Shown piece after piece: positions 26,266 through 35,477 of a DNA stretch of 64,000 nucleotides; the first letter of the stretch is position 1; each line of letters starts with the position of its first letter. Source of the stretch: Vibrio penaeicida (lineage in GTDB: Bacteria; Pseudomonadota; Gammaproteobacteria; Enterobacterales; Vibrionaceae); the NCBI RefSeq assembly GCF_030689305.1, contig NZ_JAUYVM010000003.1, positions 124,001-188,000 on the forward strand, in the 5' to 3' direction. The notes under the pieces were generated by a model. The model was not told the DNA's origin. It did not search any database and was given only the letters and a program-made list of their open reading frames with translations. Position numbers and translations under genes: made by a program.

Positions 26266-27216
26266 CTAGGACGATGCCTGCTCTTTCAAATTTTCTTCAC
26301 CATCAGGTTGCGCACTATCTTTCGACCAGAAATACGCCAGCACGGAACCAGAAAGGTTGTGCCAAATCGAGAAAATTCCAGCGGGTAGCGCTGAAAGGGG
26401 TGTGAAAAACTTAAGGGCAAGCGCAGTGGCGAGCCCAGAATTTTGTAAACCCACTTCTATGGCAACGGTTTTGCAGGTGATTCTGTCAAACCCTAATAAG
26501 CGGCATGCGCTGTATCCAGCGGCTAATCCTACGCCGTTGTGAATCACCACGGCGATCAATACCCAAGCACCGACATCGGCAATTTGATCTCGATTTAGCG
26601 CTACGATAATCGCAATCGCTAGCACAATGGCAGCCATAGAAATCAGAGGCAAAACTGGGCTAATTCGTTCGATAGGCTTGTGAAATAAATGATTGATCAA
26701 CACACCAATACTGACAGGTACCAGCACAATTTTAATGAGGCTGAATACCATTTGAGTGACAGGTACATCGACTTTAATACCCAAAAATAGGTCAACAAGA
26801 AACGGTGTCATTAATACGCCTAACAGGGTAGACACTGCCGTCATGGTGATAGACAACGCGACATTCCCCTTTGCGAGGTAGCAAATCACGTTCGATGCTG
26901 TTCCTCCCGCCACACTGCCAACCAATACCATGCCGATGGTGAGAGAATCGTTCATATTGAACGCTAAGGCGATAATGAATGCGGTAAGAGGCATTACCGA
27001 GAACTGGAGAAAGACACCCACCCCGACAGCTTTTACGTTAGAAGAAAGACGACGGAAATCTTCTAATTTAAGCGTTAGCCCCATAGAAAGCATGATGATG
27101 GTGAGCAGAGGAACTATCTGGCTTTTTAGCGGAACGAAAATATGAGGTACAGAAAAAGCCGCCACTGAGCCCAAGATAGCCCATAAGGGAAACCAATTAA
27201 TGATTGTTTTAAGCAT
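26266..27216 (-). CDS. BASS-family (bile acid:sodium symporter-like) transporter
   Basis: A 316-residue protein with about ten membrane helices. Family landmarks are MLSMGLTLKLEDFRR near residue 43, GSVAGGTASNVICYLAKGN near residue 101 and VGLQNSGLATALALKFF near residue 254, the conserved E-x-G-x-Q-N-x-x-L-A motif. Such proteins are sodium symporters for organic anions; a pantothenate-precursor transporter (PanS) belongs to the same family. It has no co-directional partner, and the closest neighbour upstream is the exoprotease gene on the other strand. The substrate is unknown. Confidence 0.88.
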   Translation of the reverse strand: MLKTIINWFPLWAILGSVAAFSVPHIFVPLKSQIVPLLTIIMLSMGLTLKLEDFRRLSSNVKAVGVGVFLQFSVMPLTAFIIALAFNMNDSLTIGMVLVGSVAGGTASNVICYLAKGNVALSITMTAVSTLLGVLMTPFLVDLFLGIKVDVPVTQMVFSLIKIVLVPVSIGVLINHLFHKPIERISPVLPLISMAAIVLAIAIIVALNRDQIADVGAWVLIAVVIHNGVGLAAGYSACRLLGFDRITCKTVAIEVGLQNSGLATALALKFFTPLSALPAGIFSIWHNLSGSVLAYFWSKDSAQPDGEENLKEQASS

Positions 27217-27611
27217 AGTGAATATATGTGTGTTAGTTCATTTTGACGATCGATAATCCACTAAATTTGCTGTGGTGTATAGATCATGACCAGAAAACAG
27301 AGGGAAGTGTTGTTATGAACGATTTTCACTGGTGCCTTAGCACGTAATTTCCAATTGATGGCGATAAAAATCCTATTTTAGATGACTGTCTCAGTTGAAT
27401 AGAAACTGACCGAAATTGAACTGCTAATTAAGGTAAAGCAATCCCATTTTCGACTGATTACTCTGATTTATAAATGCAATTAGTTTCATTGGTGCATAAC
27501 TTTGATTGTGAAAAAAGAAGCCATGCTCACATGGTATTCGAACTATCAAATTTGTTAGTAATAACAAATATTTATGTATCATGTAAATTAGAATAATCAC
27601 AGGAAAACAGT
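27217..27611. other. Divergent intergenic region between transporter and exoprotease genes
   Basis: About 395 bases without a coding frame of interest. It must contain the promoters of both genes. The A+T-rich part directly before 27612 has AGGA eleven bases upstream of the exoprotease start. No operator was recognised. Confidence 0.5.
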
Positions 27612-29189
27612 ATGTTAAAGAAAGTACTAGGTTGCTGTATCGCCGCTTCATTTGCGGTGATTTCAACGTCAGGCTACGCACAAAATAATGAAGAACAAGG
27701 GTTTTCATCAGAAGGTCAAACACTGGCTCCTTTGGTGTCTGCACCTGAAAGCCAAGGGGTCAAAAATCAGTACATTGTGGTATTGAAGCAGCCTTTCTCA
27801 GTGGCAAGTAACCCTGAATCAATCCAAACCTTTACTCAACAAACGGTATCAAGCTTAGTGACGGAGCAGGCTGTGGAGGTCGACAAAGTGTTCGACCGTT
27901 CAATCAGTGGCTTTGTTGCAACGTTATCAGAAGATCAGCTTGATTCGCTACGTGCCGACCAGCGAGTCGAGTTTATTGAGCAAGACCGAATCATTTCTAT
28001 TGATCCTCTTATCTCTGCCAATGCAAACCAAGGGAGTGCAACTTGGGGGCTAGACAGAATTGATCAGCGCAACCTACCGTTGAATAGCAATTACAGTTAC
28101 AACTACGACGGTTCAGGGGTTACCGCGTACGTCATCGATACGGGTGTTACCAATACACACCCAGAATTCGGTGGCCGTTCTGTTTCGGGTTACGACTTTA
28201 TAGACAATGACGCCAATTCTACCGACTGTAATGGTCATGGTACGCACGTTGCGGGCACCATTGGTGGTGCAAAATACGGTGTAGCGAAAAACGTGAATAT
28301 TGTCGGTGTTCGAGTCCTGAGCTGTACTGGTACAGGTTCTACTTCAGGAGTGATCGCCGGTGTTGATTGGGTAGCGGCAAACGCGTCTGGCCCTTCTGTG
28401 GCTAACATGAGCTTAGGCGGCGGCATTTCCTCGGCATTGGACCGTGCAGTAGCAAGTGCTGTGCAATCCGGTGTGAGCTTTATGCTGGCAGCGGGTAACG
28501 ACAATGCCAATGCTTGTAATTCTTCTCCGGCCCGTGTGGCGAGTGGTGTAACGGTTGGTTCAACGACTCGCAGCGATAGCCGTTCAAGTTTTTCAAACTG
28601 GGGTAGCTGTGTGGATGTTTTCGCTCCGGGCTCTAGCATTACATCGGCTTGGTATGACGGCAGCTACAAAACCATCAGTGGTACATCTATGGCAACACCA
28701 CATGTAGCTGGTGTCGCAGCGCTTTACTTGCAAGCAAACCGATACCTTTCTCCTTCAGCGATTTCTAACTTGATCACTCAACGCGCGACAGTAGGCAAGG
28801 TTAAAGATACTAAAGGCACAGTGAACAAGCTGCTTTATAGCCTGAGTGACAGCAATTGTGAACCCGATTGTGCGAACCCAGGTGATGGCAAGTTAACGAA
28901 CGGTAAGGCAGAAACAAACATCAGTTTAACTCAAGGTGGACAAGAGCATTACTACATTGACGTTCCTGCTGGCCGACGTTTATCCGTAACAATAAGTGGT
29001 GGAACAGGCGATGCTGACTTGTACACGCGTTTTGGCGCCAAGCCGACAACCAGTTCATGGGATTGTCGCCCATACCGTAACGGTAACAGCGAAACCTGCA
29101 CCGTAACTAGCACGAAAAGCGGCCGCTACTTCATCATGTTGAGAGGGTACCGAGCAGCCAATGGTGTGAGTTTGAAAGCGAGTTATTAG
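27612..29189 (+). CDS. proA: Extracellular alkaline serine protease (proteinase K type) with PPC domain
   Basis: A 525-residue preproprotein. Signal peptide 1-23; I9 inhibitor prodomain about 50-130 (NQYIVVLKQPF to VEFIEQDRII); proteinase K-type catalytic domain about 140-410 with Asp176 (AYVIDTGV), His209 (CNGHGTHVAG), Asn296 and Ser359 (SGTSMATPHVAG). The C-terminal PPC domain (about 430-525, with SGGTGDADLYTRFG) is usually removed after secretion. Length and order match the Vibrio alkaline serine exoprotease A family. The enzyme would be secreted by the type II pathway and degrade extracellular proteins. Confidence 0.93.
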   Translation: MLKKVLGCCIAASFAVISTSGYAQNNEEQGFSSEGQTLAPLVSAPESQGVKNQYIVVLKQPFSVASNPESIQTFTQQTVSSLVTEQAVEVDKVFDRSISGFVATLSEDQLDSLRADQRVEFIEQDRIISIDPLISANANQGSATWGLDRIDQRNLPLNSNYSYNYDGSGVTAYVIDTGVTNTHPEFGGRSVSGYDFIDNDANSTDCNGHGTHVAGTIGGAKYGVAKNVNIVGVRVLSCTGTGSTSGVIAGVDWVAANASGPSVANMSLGGGISSALDRAVASAVQSGVSFMLAAGNDNANACNSSPARVASGVTVGSTTRSDSRSSFSNWGSCVDVFAPGSSITSAWYDGSYKTISGTSMATPHVAGVAALYLQANRYLSPSAISNLITQRATVGKVKDTKGTVNKLLYSLSDSNCEPDCANPGDGKLTNGKAETNISLTQGGQEHYYIDVPAGRRLSVTISGGTGDADLYTRFGAKPTTSSWDCRPYRNGNSETCTVTSTKSGRYFIMLRGYRAANGVSLKASY

Positions 29190-29229
29190 AAGATTAACGC
29201 AATTTTTAGATAACTAAATTTTACCCTTT

Positions 29230-29262
29230 AAGGATGGTTTACTCGTTAGACCATCCTTTTCT
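29230..29262. terminator. Bidirectional terminator between exoprotease and LysR genes
   Basis: Stem AAGGATGGT / ACCATCCTT, 11-base loop, T run on the plus side and A run before it. Confidence 0.8.
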
Positions 29263-29271
29263 GAATAGGCA

Positions 29272-30180
29272 CTAACCCTTACGGTTACCTAACAGCCAAT
29301 TTCGGAATGCTTCCACGCTTGGGAGATGCTTTTTCTCTGCTTTGTAAACCAAGTAATAAGCACTGTTGGCGGTCATAGATGCATCACTGACTTGAACCAA
29401 TTCGCCATTGTTAATCTCTTTCTGCACCACAATTTCTGGTAACAAAGCGATGCCTAAGGATGATATAGCCGCTTGCTTAAGCATAAAGAAATGCTCAAAA
29501 GAAGGGCCTGATGGATTGAGACTAGGTGTTTGAGTCGCTTGTGCCCAATGGATCCAAGTGTGTGGTCTTGTCGAGTGTTGCAGCAGTGGTAACACTTGAA
29601 ATGGAGCTTGAGTGTCACAGCTTTTCAATAGTTCTGGGTTCGCGACGGCAATCGTTGTTTCGTCTAAAACTTTTTCTGATTCTAAATTTTGCCAATAACC
29701 ATCACCGTAGAACAACCCAATATCAATGAGTTCACCTTCCAAGTCTGGTGAGCGGTCTGCTGTGACAAAGTTCAATTCGAGCGACACCATTTGAAGTTCA
29801 ATAGAAGGGTAGAGGTCGAAGAAATCAGGCAGTTTAGGGATGAGCCAGTATGTCGCTATGGTCGGTAATACCCCAAGCTTAATTTTTCCTCGGCTTCCTC
29901 CATACGTAAGAAGATCGAGTGTTGCTGACTCGATTTTGTCGAATGATTCTCTTAACGCAACAAGGTAGTTTTCGCCTGCTAAAGTCAGCTGCAGGCGTTG
30001 TTTAACGCGGTTGAAAAGAGCCATCCCTAGTTTTTCTTCAAGTGCGGCGACCTGTTGGCTTATTGCTCCTGGCGTTACAGACAATTCATCGGCTGCTTTC
30101 GCAAAACTTTGGTGGCGTGCAGAAGCTTCAAAAGCACGAAGACCGTTAAGTGAAGGGGTGAGTCGTCTAGGTTTATTCAT
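29272..30180 (-). CDS. LysR-family regulator, GcvA-like
   Basis: A 302-residue LTTR. The start PSLNGLRAFEASARHQSFAK and the following TPGAISQQVAALEE are hallmarks of the GcvA subgroup helix-turn-helix. An effector-binding domain follows (GKIKLGVLPTIATYWLIPKL). It is divergent from a VOC-family gene 106 bases away, the usual arrangement for an LTTR and its target. An inverted repeat at 30249-30264 lies between them. The inducer is not known. Confidence 0.9.
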   Translation of the reverse strand: MNKPRRLTPSLNGLRAFEASARHQSFAKAADELSVTPGAISQQVAALEEKLGMALFNRVKQRLQLTLAGENYLVALRESFDKIESATLDLLTYGGSRGKIKLGVLPTIATYWLIPKLPDFFDLYPSIELQMVSLELNFVTADRSPDLEGELIDIGLFYGDGYWQNLESEKVLDETTIAVANPELLKSCDTQAPFQVLPLLQHSTRPHTWIHWAQATQTPSLNPSGPSFEHFFMLKQAAISSLGIALLPEIVVQKEINNGELVQVSDASMTANSAYYLVYKAEKKHLPSVEAFRNWLLGNRKG

Positions 30181-30248
30181 TAGTTTTTCTATTTAATTAC
30201 TCAGAAAAGATGGTTTTTATACGAAAAGATGAATAGCTAATATATATA

Positions 30249-30264
30249 ACAGCAAAGTTGCTGT
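30249..30264. promoter_or_regulatory. Inverted repeat between LysR and VOC genes
   Basis: ACAGCAA-AG-TTGCTGT, perfect 7-base arms, 23 bases before the VOC start codon. It is followed by six T and so could also act as a weak attenuating hairpin. Confidence 0.35.
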
Positions 30265-30286
30265 ATTTTTTCAACAAGGAGGTCCT

Positions 30287-30724
30287 ATGAAGCTAACGCC
30301 ATTTCACGTTGCGATTCCAGTTCGCCATTTAGAAGAATCCCGCCAGTTTTACCGCGATGTATTGAATTGCAGCGAAGGTCGCAGTAGCGATTGTTGGGTC
30401 GATTTTAATTTGTATGGTCACCAACTGGTGATTCATTTCGACCCATCAATAGGCGAAGAAGGAAAGATACGCCTGCATCACAATTCCGTAGACAGCCATG
30501 CCGTGCCCGTTCCGCATATCGGTGTTGTACTGGAAATGGCAGATTGGGAGGCATTAGCCACACGCCTAAAAGAGAAACGCGTTGAGTTTGTGATTGAACC
30601 TTACGTGCGCTTTAAAGGACAGACGGGCGAACAAGCCACCCTATTTTTCTATGACCCAACGGGCAATGCACTGGAATTCAAAGCGTTTAAGGACATTGAA
30701 AGCCAACTGTTTGCTGCGGACTGA
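30287..30724 (+). CDS. VOC-superfamily protein (glyoxalase/dioxygenase type)
   Basis: A 145-residue vicinal oxygen chelate protein. It begins PFHVAIPVRHLEESRQFYRD and ends FFYDPTGNALEFKAFKD. Candidate metal ligands are the first His (FHVA), the His of VPHIGVVLEM and the Glu of LEFKAF. A very strong ribosome site (AAGGAGG) lies 5 bases before the ATG. It is divergent from the LysR gene, which probably controls it. It is similar to predicted dioxygenases of the family, but the substrate cannot be named. Confidence 0.87.
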   Translation: MKLTPFHVAIPVRHLEESRQFYRDVLNCSEGRSSDCWVDFNLYGHQLVIHFDPSIGEEGKIRLHHNSVDSHAVPVPHIGVVLEMADWEALATRLKEKRVEFVIEPYVRFKGQTGEQATLFFYDPTGNALEFKAFKDIESQLFAAD

Positions 30725-30740
30725 AAAACGTGAGTATTGG

Positions 30741-31316
30741 CTAAATAGCAACAAGCATGTCGTGGGCTTCTTTTTGGCTGGAAGACAATAAGGCTAGGAT
30801 GGTTTGATCATCCTCCATTGTGCGAGCAATGGCGACGGTGCCGATAACCAACGCGGTAATCGCCAGTACTTTACCTTCGTCACACTCCTTGTACCGTCTC
30901 ACATAGTTAAGAATCGTCTGATTCATATTTTGATAGATGCTTGAAAAGGTCGATTTTGCGCCAGAATCTTTTGTTGAAATGTCGGTAGCGAAAAAGGCGA
31001 GAGGGCAAGGTGTTTTACCTTTTACGTGTTCAATACTGAGGTAGGTATTTAACAAAAATTCTACCCATTCTTGGGGTGAAAAATGAGCTGGCTTTTGTTG
31101 AGCCAAATGTGTTTCGCTTGCCCCCTTAGACAATGCGCTTTCGTACAGTTCTGCCTTACTTGAAAAGTGGGCATAAAATGCGCCTCGCGTTAAGCCGCAA
31201 TCTTTCATCACCATATCAATGGTGACGAAATCAAACCCATTTCGTGAGAAAAGATGAAAGGCACTTTTTAGGATCTTTTCGCGGCTCTTTTGCTTATGTG
31301 CTTTTGTATAAGGCAT
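30741..31316 (-). CDS. TetR-family transcriptional regulator
   Basis: A 191-residue regulator. The N-terminal helix-turn-helix spans about 10-55 (REKILKSAFHLFSRNGFDFV and MKDCGLTRGAFYAHFSSKAEL), with the canonical GAFYxHFxSK motif. The C-terminal ligand domain has a single conserved-looking PCPLAFFATDI segment. A 22-base palindrome (31328-31349) lies 12 bases upstream of its start, toward the divergent GFA gene, so it probably represses both. The Cys in CPLA may be a redox or electrophile sensor, but that is speculative. Confidence 0.9.
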   Translation of the reverse strand: MPYTKAHKQKSREKILKSAFHLFSRNGFDFVTIDMVMKDCGLTRGAFYAHFSSKAELYESALSKGASETHLAQQKPAHFSPQEWVEFLLNTYLSIEHVKGKTPCPLAFFATDISTKDSGAKSTFSSIYQNMNQTILNYVRRYKECDEGKVLAITALVIGTVAIARTMEDDQTILALLSSSQKEAHDMLVAI

Positions 31317-31327
31317 CGCTTCTTTTT

Positions 31328-31349
31328 AAATATGTTCTTTAACATATTT
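31328..31349. promoter_or_regulatory. Palindromic TetR operator
   Basis: AAATATGTT-CTTT-AACATATTT, perfect 9-base arms, placed between the divergent TetR and GFA genes. Confidence 0.65.
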
Positions 31350-31398
31350 TATATGCTACCTAGTATCCCGTTTACAGCAAGTTAATTGGGAGATAAAC

Positions 31399-31833
31399 GT
31401 GAGCAGCTATAAAGTGAAATGCCATTGTCAAAAGATTGAGTGTGAGGTTTCACTGCCTGTTTCTACTGTAGTGCAGTGCCACTGTCACAACTGTAGGAAG
31501 ATGCAAGGAAGTGATTACAGTACGTGGGTAGCTGTACCCAATGCACAGTTTAAAGTGATGAAAGGCGAAAGTTTCCTGTCGCGCTACGAAGTAAGTCAAC
31601 GTTCGAGCAAAAGCTTTTGTACCCAGTGCGGGACAACGGTATTTGCCATTAATGGGAAACACTTTTTAGATCATAAAATGGTAACGCTAGGGTCGATAGA
31701 ACTTTGTACGTCAGAGCATTATGTGTCAGAGCTTTTCCCTCAAATGCAAGTGTACACCCAAGACAAAGCCCACTGGGTATCTGTTCATCCTGAAGTGCCT
31801 GTATTTACGGGTGAAAATGAAAGTGGAAAGTAG
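31399..31833 (+). CDS. GFA/Mss4-like zinc-binding protein
   Basis: A 144-residue protein of the GFA family (glutathione-dependent formaldehyde-activating enzyme-like; Mss4 fold). The zinc ligands are in KCHCQKIEC (residues 7-15), QCHCHNCRK (26-34) and FCTQCG (about 73-78). Members bind one or two zinc ions; proven reactions are few and the formaldehyde role is disputed. The start is GTG at 31399 with GGGAG upstream. It overlaps the next gene by 17 bases, and its likely repressor is the divergent TetR. Confidence 0.87.
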   Translation: MSSYKVKCHCQKIECEVSLPVSTVVQCHCHNCRKMQGSDYSTWVAVPNAQFKVMKGESFLSRYEVSQRSSKSFCTQCGTTVFAINGKHFLDHKMVTLGSIELCTSEHYVSELFPQMQVYTQDKAHWVSVHPEVPVFTGENESGK

Positions 31834-32401
31834 GGTGGAACAGTTGAAAATAACCATAGTGAGGCATGGAAAACCGAGCTCGGCATCCAACGATGTTGTG
31901 GACGCGTTAGGTTTTGAGAAATGGGTACAAGCCTATGATTTATCTGATGTGGATACCCGAAGCCTGCCACCTTTAGAGCTACAGTTAGAGCTAGAAAAGA
32001 GTTACTCAATAAGCAGCGATCTTAACAGAGCTCTGCATTCTGCTCGGCTTTGTACCAATAAAGATGCCGACTGTATTTTAAAAGAATTGAGAGAGTTTGA
32101 AATCCCTTGTTTCCGTTGGCCATTTAGGCTTTCTATTGGCAAATGGTTATTATTTTTTCGCCTAGCTTGGTATATGAATATTGTCGGCAAAAGTGAATCG
32201 AGACGCGTGGGCCATGCGCGGTTAAGGAAGGCGGTTGATCTCATTGAGGAAAAGTCATTAGAACAGCCCAATATCGCAATATTTGGTCATGGTTTGGCGA
32301 ACAGATTTATAGCCGCAGAGCTTAAGCGTCGTGGTTGGACAGTGGCCTCGAGTGGTTCGGGGTATTGGGGGACCATACGGCTAGTTAAAGCATTGAATTG
32401 A
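31817..32401 (+). CDS. Histidine phosphatase superfamily protein
   Basis: A protein of 194 residues if started at the ATG 31817. It has the RHG motif in ITIVRHGKP and the second catalytic His in IFGHGLANR near the C-terminus, with SSDLNRALHSARL in the usual third position. The middle region contains FRWPFRLSIGKWLLFFRLAW, a hydrophobic stretch that may associate with membrane. The start is uncertain: a TTG at 31844 has a GGGTGG site at good spacing and would give a protein beginning LKITIVRHG. It is co-transcribed with the GFA gene by overlap. The substrate is unknown. Confidence 0.82.
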   Translation: MKVESRVEQLKITIVRHGKPSSASNDVVDALGFEKWVQAYDLSDVDTRSLPPLELQLELEKSYSISSDLNRALHSARLCTNKDADCILKELREFEIPCFRWPFRLSIGKWLLFFRLAWYMNIVGKSESRRVGHARLRKAVDLIEEKSLEQPNIAIFGHGLANRFIAAELKRRGWTVASSGSGYWGTIRLVKALN

Positions 32402-32541
32402 GTTTTAGTCTGGGCATCACTTATACAAACTGAACTTCTTGGTGATAGCCTGAATGGTTTTAGTATCGCTAAATAAACAAACCCCGAGGTACTCCAAGTC
32501 CGATTTTTGAGTATCTCGCGTATGTGAGTGTAGGGTTATCT

Positions 32542-32761
32542 ATGCACACTAGAAGCGCCCAGAAAGAGTTCGAAGATGCCATTTATCTGTCGCCTGAAGT
32601 GACCGAATGCCACTGGAGAGTTTGAATATTTAGTGCGAGTAGAGACTAAAGATCTGAAAAGCTACAAAGTTTTCCATTCTGAAACATTGGGGACGTTGCC
32701 TCACATTGCAACCATAACAACACATGTTGTGATGGACTCGCCCAAAGATGAGCGAGAATAA
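32542..32761 (+). pseudogene. Remnant of an Lrp/AsnC-family regulator gene
   Basis: Only the C-terminal ligand-binding part remains. One frame reads KEFEDAIYLSPEVTECH; a small deletion then shifts the frame, and GEFEYLVRVETKDLKSYKVF followed by HSETLGTLPHIATITTHVVM runs to a stop at 32759. Together these are the classic Lrp/AsnC ending (PEVxxCHxxTGxxDYLxRV... LPxVxxxxTxVVM). The DNA-binding N-terminus is missing upstream. The gene is therefore doubly broken. Confidence 0.82.
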
Positions 32762-33182
32762 TAAATTAACAGTTTTTACTATTATATTTTGACGGAATTT
32801 AGTGATCTTTATTCCAGTCAAAATAGTGATTAGTTTATGTTGAGAATAATAATAGGATAGCTTCCTGTATTTTGAAAATTATAAAAGTGCAATTGAATCG
32901 GATAAAATCACAACTTTTTGAAAAATAAGATTAATTTTAATTGGAATTAAGTTCATATAATCTGTTGTTAAATACAAATTTTTTTTATTCTAAATTAGAT
33001 ATATCTAAATTTAATAACGTATTGATTATTAATTATAGTTTTCATTTATGTAATTTAATAGCTTACATTGACGGGGTGAATCTCTTACATTTTTGGAAGA
33101 AATACGCCTATTGATACTTATTTTTCTAATGAGTTACATTCGGCTTGGGAACAGTCCCAAATCAAATGGAGAAATCAGAATA
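32762..33182. other. Very A+T-rich intergenic region
   Basis: About 420 bases, rich in runs of A and T. It holds an imperfect hairpin (TTTGACGGAAT / ATTCCAGTCAAA, 32788-32822). No gene was seen. The composition suggests an H-NS-type silenced region or decayed DNA around the Lrp remnant. Confidence 0.5.
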
Positions 33183-33593
33183 ATGAAATTTTTTAAACTT
33201 CTTAGTCTAGCGGCTATGTTGGCGACCTCTGCTGCATCAGCAAATAATGCAATCGTATTCCCAGGTTCAAATTCAGCGGTCGGTGATGCGCCTATCGTTT
33301 TCCCTAAAGCGAAAACACCAGTGCCAATTGTTGGTGGGTATACGTTAGAAAATGGGTTACTGACTGCTAGCACTTACAATTGCGGCATCAACCTAGATGA
33401 TCTTGATATGGAAGCGAAAGTTCACTGGGAAGGCAATACACCACAACTTCTTATTGTTGGGGACTACCCAGAAACTATGTGTCGCGCTGGTTTTACCGGT
33501 GAGTTTACGTTGGATCTGACACAGTTCATCCACAACACACCTGTTCACATTTTAGATCGACTGGAAGTCGTGACGAACCCTCGTTTCCGTTAA
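33183..33593 (+). CDS. Small secreted hypothetical protein
   Basis: A 136-residue protein with a clear signal peptide (MKFFKLLSLAAMLATSAASA). The mature part starts NNAIVFPGSNSAVGDAPIVF, where the AIVFPG/PIVFPK pair is a short internal repeat. Two cysteines (YNCGIN and TMCRAG) may form a disulfide. The frame is open upstream to 33093, but the signal peptide and GGAG 11 bases upstream favour 33183. I recognise no family. A terminator follows. Confidence 0.7.
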   Translation: MKFFKLLSLAAMLATSAASANNAIVFPGSNSAVGDAPIVFPKAKTPVPIVGGYTLENGLLTASTYNCGINLDDLDMEAKVHWEGNTPQLLIVGDYPETMCRAGFTGEFTLDLTQFIHNTPVHILDRLEVVTNPRFR

Positions 33594-33622
33594 TTTCCTA
33601 ATTTTCCTTAATCAATAAGTTA

Positions 33623-33662
33623 AAACAAACCAGTTTCTCCCCCTTACTGGTTTGTTTTTTTC
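33623..33662 (+). terminator. Rho-independent terminator
   Basis: Stem AACAAACCAGT / ACTGGTTTGTT with a T run. Confidence 0.88.
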
Positions 33663-33753
33663 GTTTTTGGGCAGCTTGATTATGGAAACAAATGTATGGC
33701 TTAATCCCTGAATAATACAGCCAAAATGGTTTAATGTATAAATCTCAGGGGGA

Positions 33754-34320
33754 ATGGATCATCGTATGGAAGAACGTCTAAAAGGTCTTATTGAATCCGT
33801 ACCGGAGCTAATGGAAACTGCAATGGTATGCCGTGATTTAGGGTTGCCGAATTTTTACATTGCAGGCGGTGCTATAACTCAAATTATCTGGAACAGTCTT
33901 TTAGGGCGTAAGCTTTTAGATAACGTGAAAGATTTTGATATTGTTTATTTCGATTCGGAAGAAAGGCTTAGTGAACAAGCGTACGAAGATGCCGCTCGTA
34001 TAAAGCTCAATCATGACGTAAAAATAGACATCAAAAATCAAGCGAATGTGCACCGTTGGTACCCTCAAAAATTCGGTACTGTCATTCCACCATACACGCG
34101 GGTCGAACAAGGCATCGATTCATGGCTGTCTGCATTTTCGATCGGCTTTACCTTAGATAAATCTGATCAGGTTTCTATCTATTCTACGGAGGGATTGAGC
34201 GATGCGTTTAATATGCTAGTGAAGCCGAATAAAGTAGCAATGACCGAAGCGAGTTACCTCAAAATGACCAAAAGCTTTAAAAAGCGGTGGTCGACTATAA
34301 CTGTTGAACCTTGGGTATAA
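33754..34320 (+). CDS. Nucleotidyltransferase-family protein (DUF925/NTP_transf_6)
   Basis: A 188-residue protein. The nucleotidyltransferase-like signature is FYIAGGAITQIIWNSLLGR followed by VKDFDIVYFD, giving the G-G..(D-x-D) arrangement of DUF925 proteins (here D-F-D). Later, DVKIDIKNQANVHRWYPQKF and PYTRVEQGIDSWLSAF are also typical of the family. The reaction is not known; nucleotide transfer to an unknown acceptor is assumed from the fold. The start may be the ATG at 33754 or the one at 33766. It is convergent with an AraC gene. Confidence 0.85.
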   Translation: MDHRMEERLKGLIESVPELMETAMVCRDLGLPNFYIAGGAITQIIWNSLLGRKLLDNVKDFDIVYFDSEERLSEQAYEDAARIKLNHDVKIDIKNQANVHRWYPQKFGTVIPPYTRVEQGIDSWLSAFSIGFTLDKSDQVSIYSTEGLSDAFNMLVKPNKVAMTEASYLKMTKSFKKRWSTITVEPWV

Positions 34321-34326
34321 TAGGTA

Positions 34327-35451
34327 TTATTTTCTTAAAGCTTGCGGCGGTCTTCCTGTCCAGCTTTTAAAGCCTCGTCTGAAATTACTGGCGTCGCTGT
34401 AGCCTAGTCGATGGGCGATTTCATCAACGGATAATTCGGTATGAACCAAATACTCTTTCGCTAATTCACAGCGAACTTGGTTCAATAACACTTGGAAACT
34501 AGTGCCGACTTTTGTTAACTCTCTACGAAGCGTTCTTGATGAACAACCAAAGTGAGTTGCGATTGTTTCTATTGAGGGAAAGCTACCAGCACTTTGGTAC
34601 AGCATTGTTTTGATTTGGTTGGTGAGTAAGTGAGGCGATTCCAGTGTATTAATGATGGCGTCACACGATTTCAGACATGCCTTAAGCGTGTCAGAATGGT
34701 GCGATTTTAAAGGGTGTTGCAAGATACTTGCGTCAAATCGAAGCTCACAATGTGTGCTGTTGAAGTGTGTTTGGCAACGGAAACGGTCGCGATATTGGTA
34801 TTCATAGGCAGGCGCAGCATAGGGTAAGTACAATTCAGTAATCTCAAGCTGATCTTTGGTCATTTCCTCAAACAACGAGACAATGGCGCTGAGAAAATAC
34901 TCCGTACAAAATGGCAGTAATTCACCAATGTCTAACGTATTTTTGATGCAAATGGCGGCAATCTCACCTTCAATCGTCACTTTTACAGCAAAAACAGGCC
35001 CATTCAATCTTAAGTATTTGAAGCCCGTTCTGACGGCCTCCTCAACTGATTGGCTGCATAAGATGGCGTAGCCCAGAACACCAAAGTGGCTAAACTTCGC
35101 GAATTCTCCCAGAGTTAAGCCGAGCCCGTCATTAGCCAGCATCTGATTCACTTTGCCAAACAATACTAATTTATCTGAGTAGGTAATTTGGCATTGCGGA
35201 TTCTGCCAATCCAGTGTTTCCAACCCAGTACTTTTCAAAAGTTGAGCCGTGTTAATACCGCGTTCGTTCAGCACATTGAGCAACAAGGCAACATCCAGTG
35301 TGCCCAGTTGGTAGCGATGATCGGTTGGAAGGTATTCAGCAATAACGGTCATTGGGGTCGCGCTTTCTTGAGTTATCCGAAGCTTGAGTATTGGATACTC
35401 ACAAATATCGGAGTATTCATACTGGCTCGTTTGGGTATAGACTAAGTCCAT
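34327..35451 (-). CDS. AraC-family regulator, OruR/Arabinose_bd type
   Basis: About 374 residues. The N-terminal Arabinose_bd domain (PF12625 type) starts near LGTLDVALLLNVLNERGINT and contains GLGLTLGEFAKFSHFGVLGY. The C-terminal HTH_18 domain is IETIATHFGCSSRTLRRELT and ELSVDEIAHRLGYSDASNFR. The start at 35451 leaves only 26 bases to the divergent AraC gene; an internal ATG at 35352 would leave room for promoters and is a realistic alternative. Such regulators often control amine or amino-acid catabolism, but no such target is adjacent. Confidence 0.87.
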   Translation of the reverse strand: MDLVYTQTSQYEYSDICEYPILKLRITQESATPMTVIAEYLPTDHRYQLGTLDVALLLNVLNERGINTAQLLKSTGLETLDWQNPQCQITYSDKLVLFGKVNQMLANDGLGLTLGEFAKFSHFGVLGYAILCSQSVEEAVRTGFKYLRLNGPVFAVKVTIEGEIAAICIKNTLDIGELLPFCTEYFLSAIVSLFEEMTKDQLEITELYLPYAAPAYEYQYRDRFRCQTHFNSTHCELRFDASILQHPLKSHHSDTLKACLKSCDAIINTLESPHLLTNQIKTMLYQSAGSFPSIETIATHFGCSSRTLRRELTKVGTSFQVLLNQVRCELAKEYLVHTELSVDEIAHRLGYSDASNFRRGFKSWTGRPPQALRK

Positions 35452-35477
35452 CAACCCATAATGTATAGTCGAACGTA

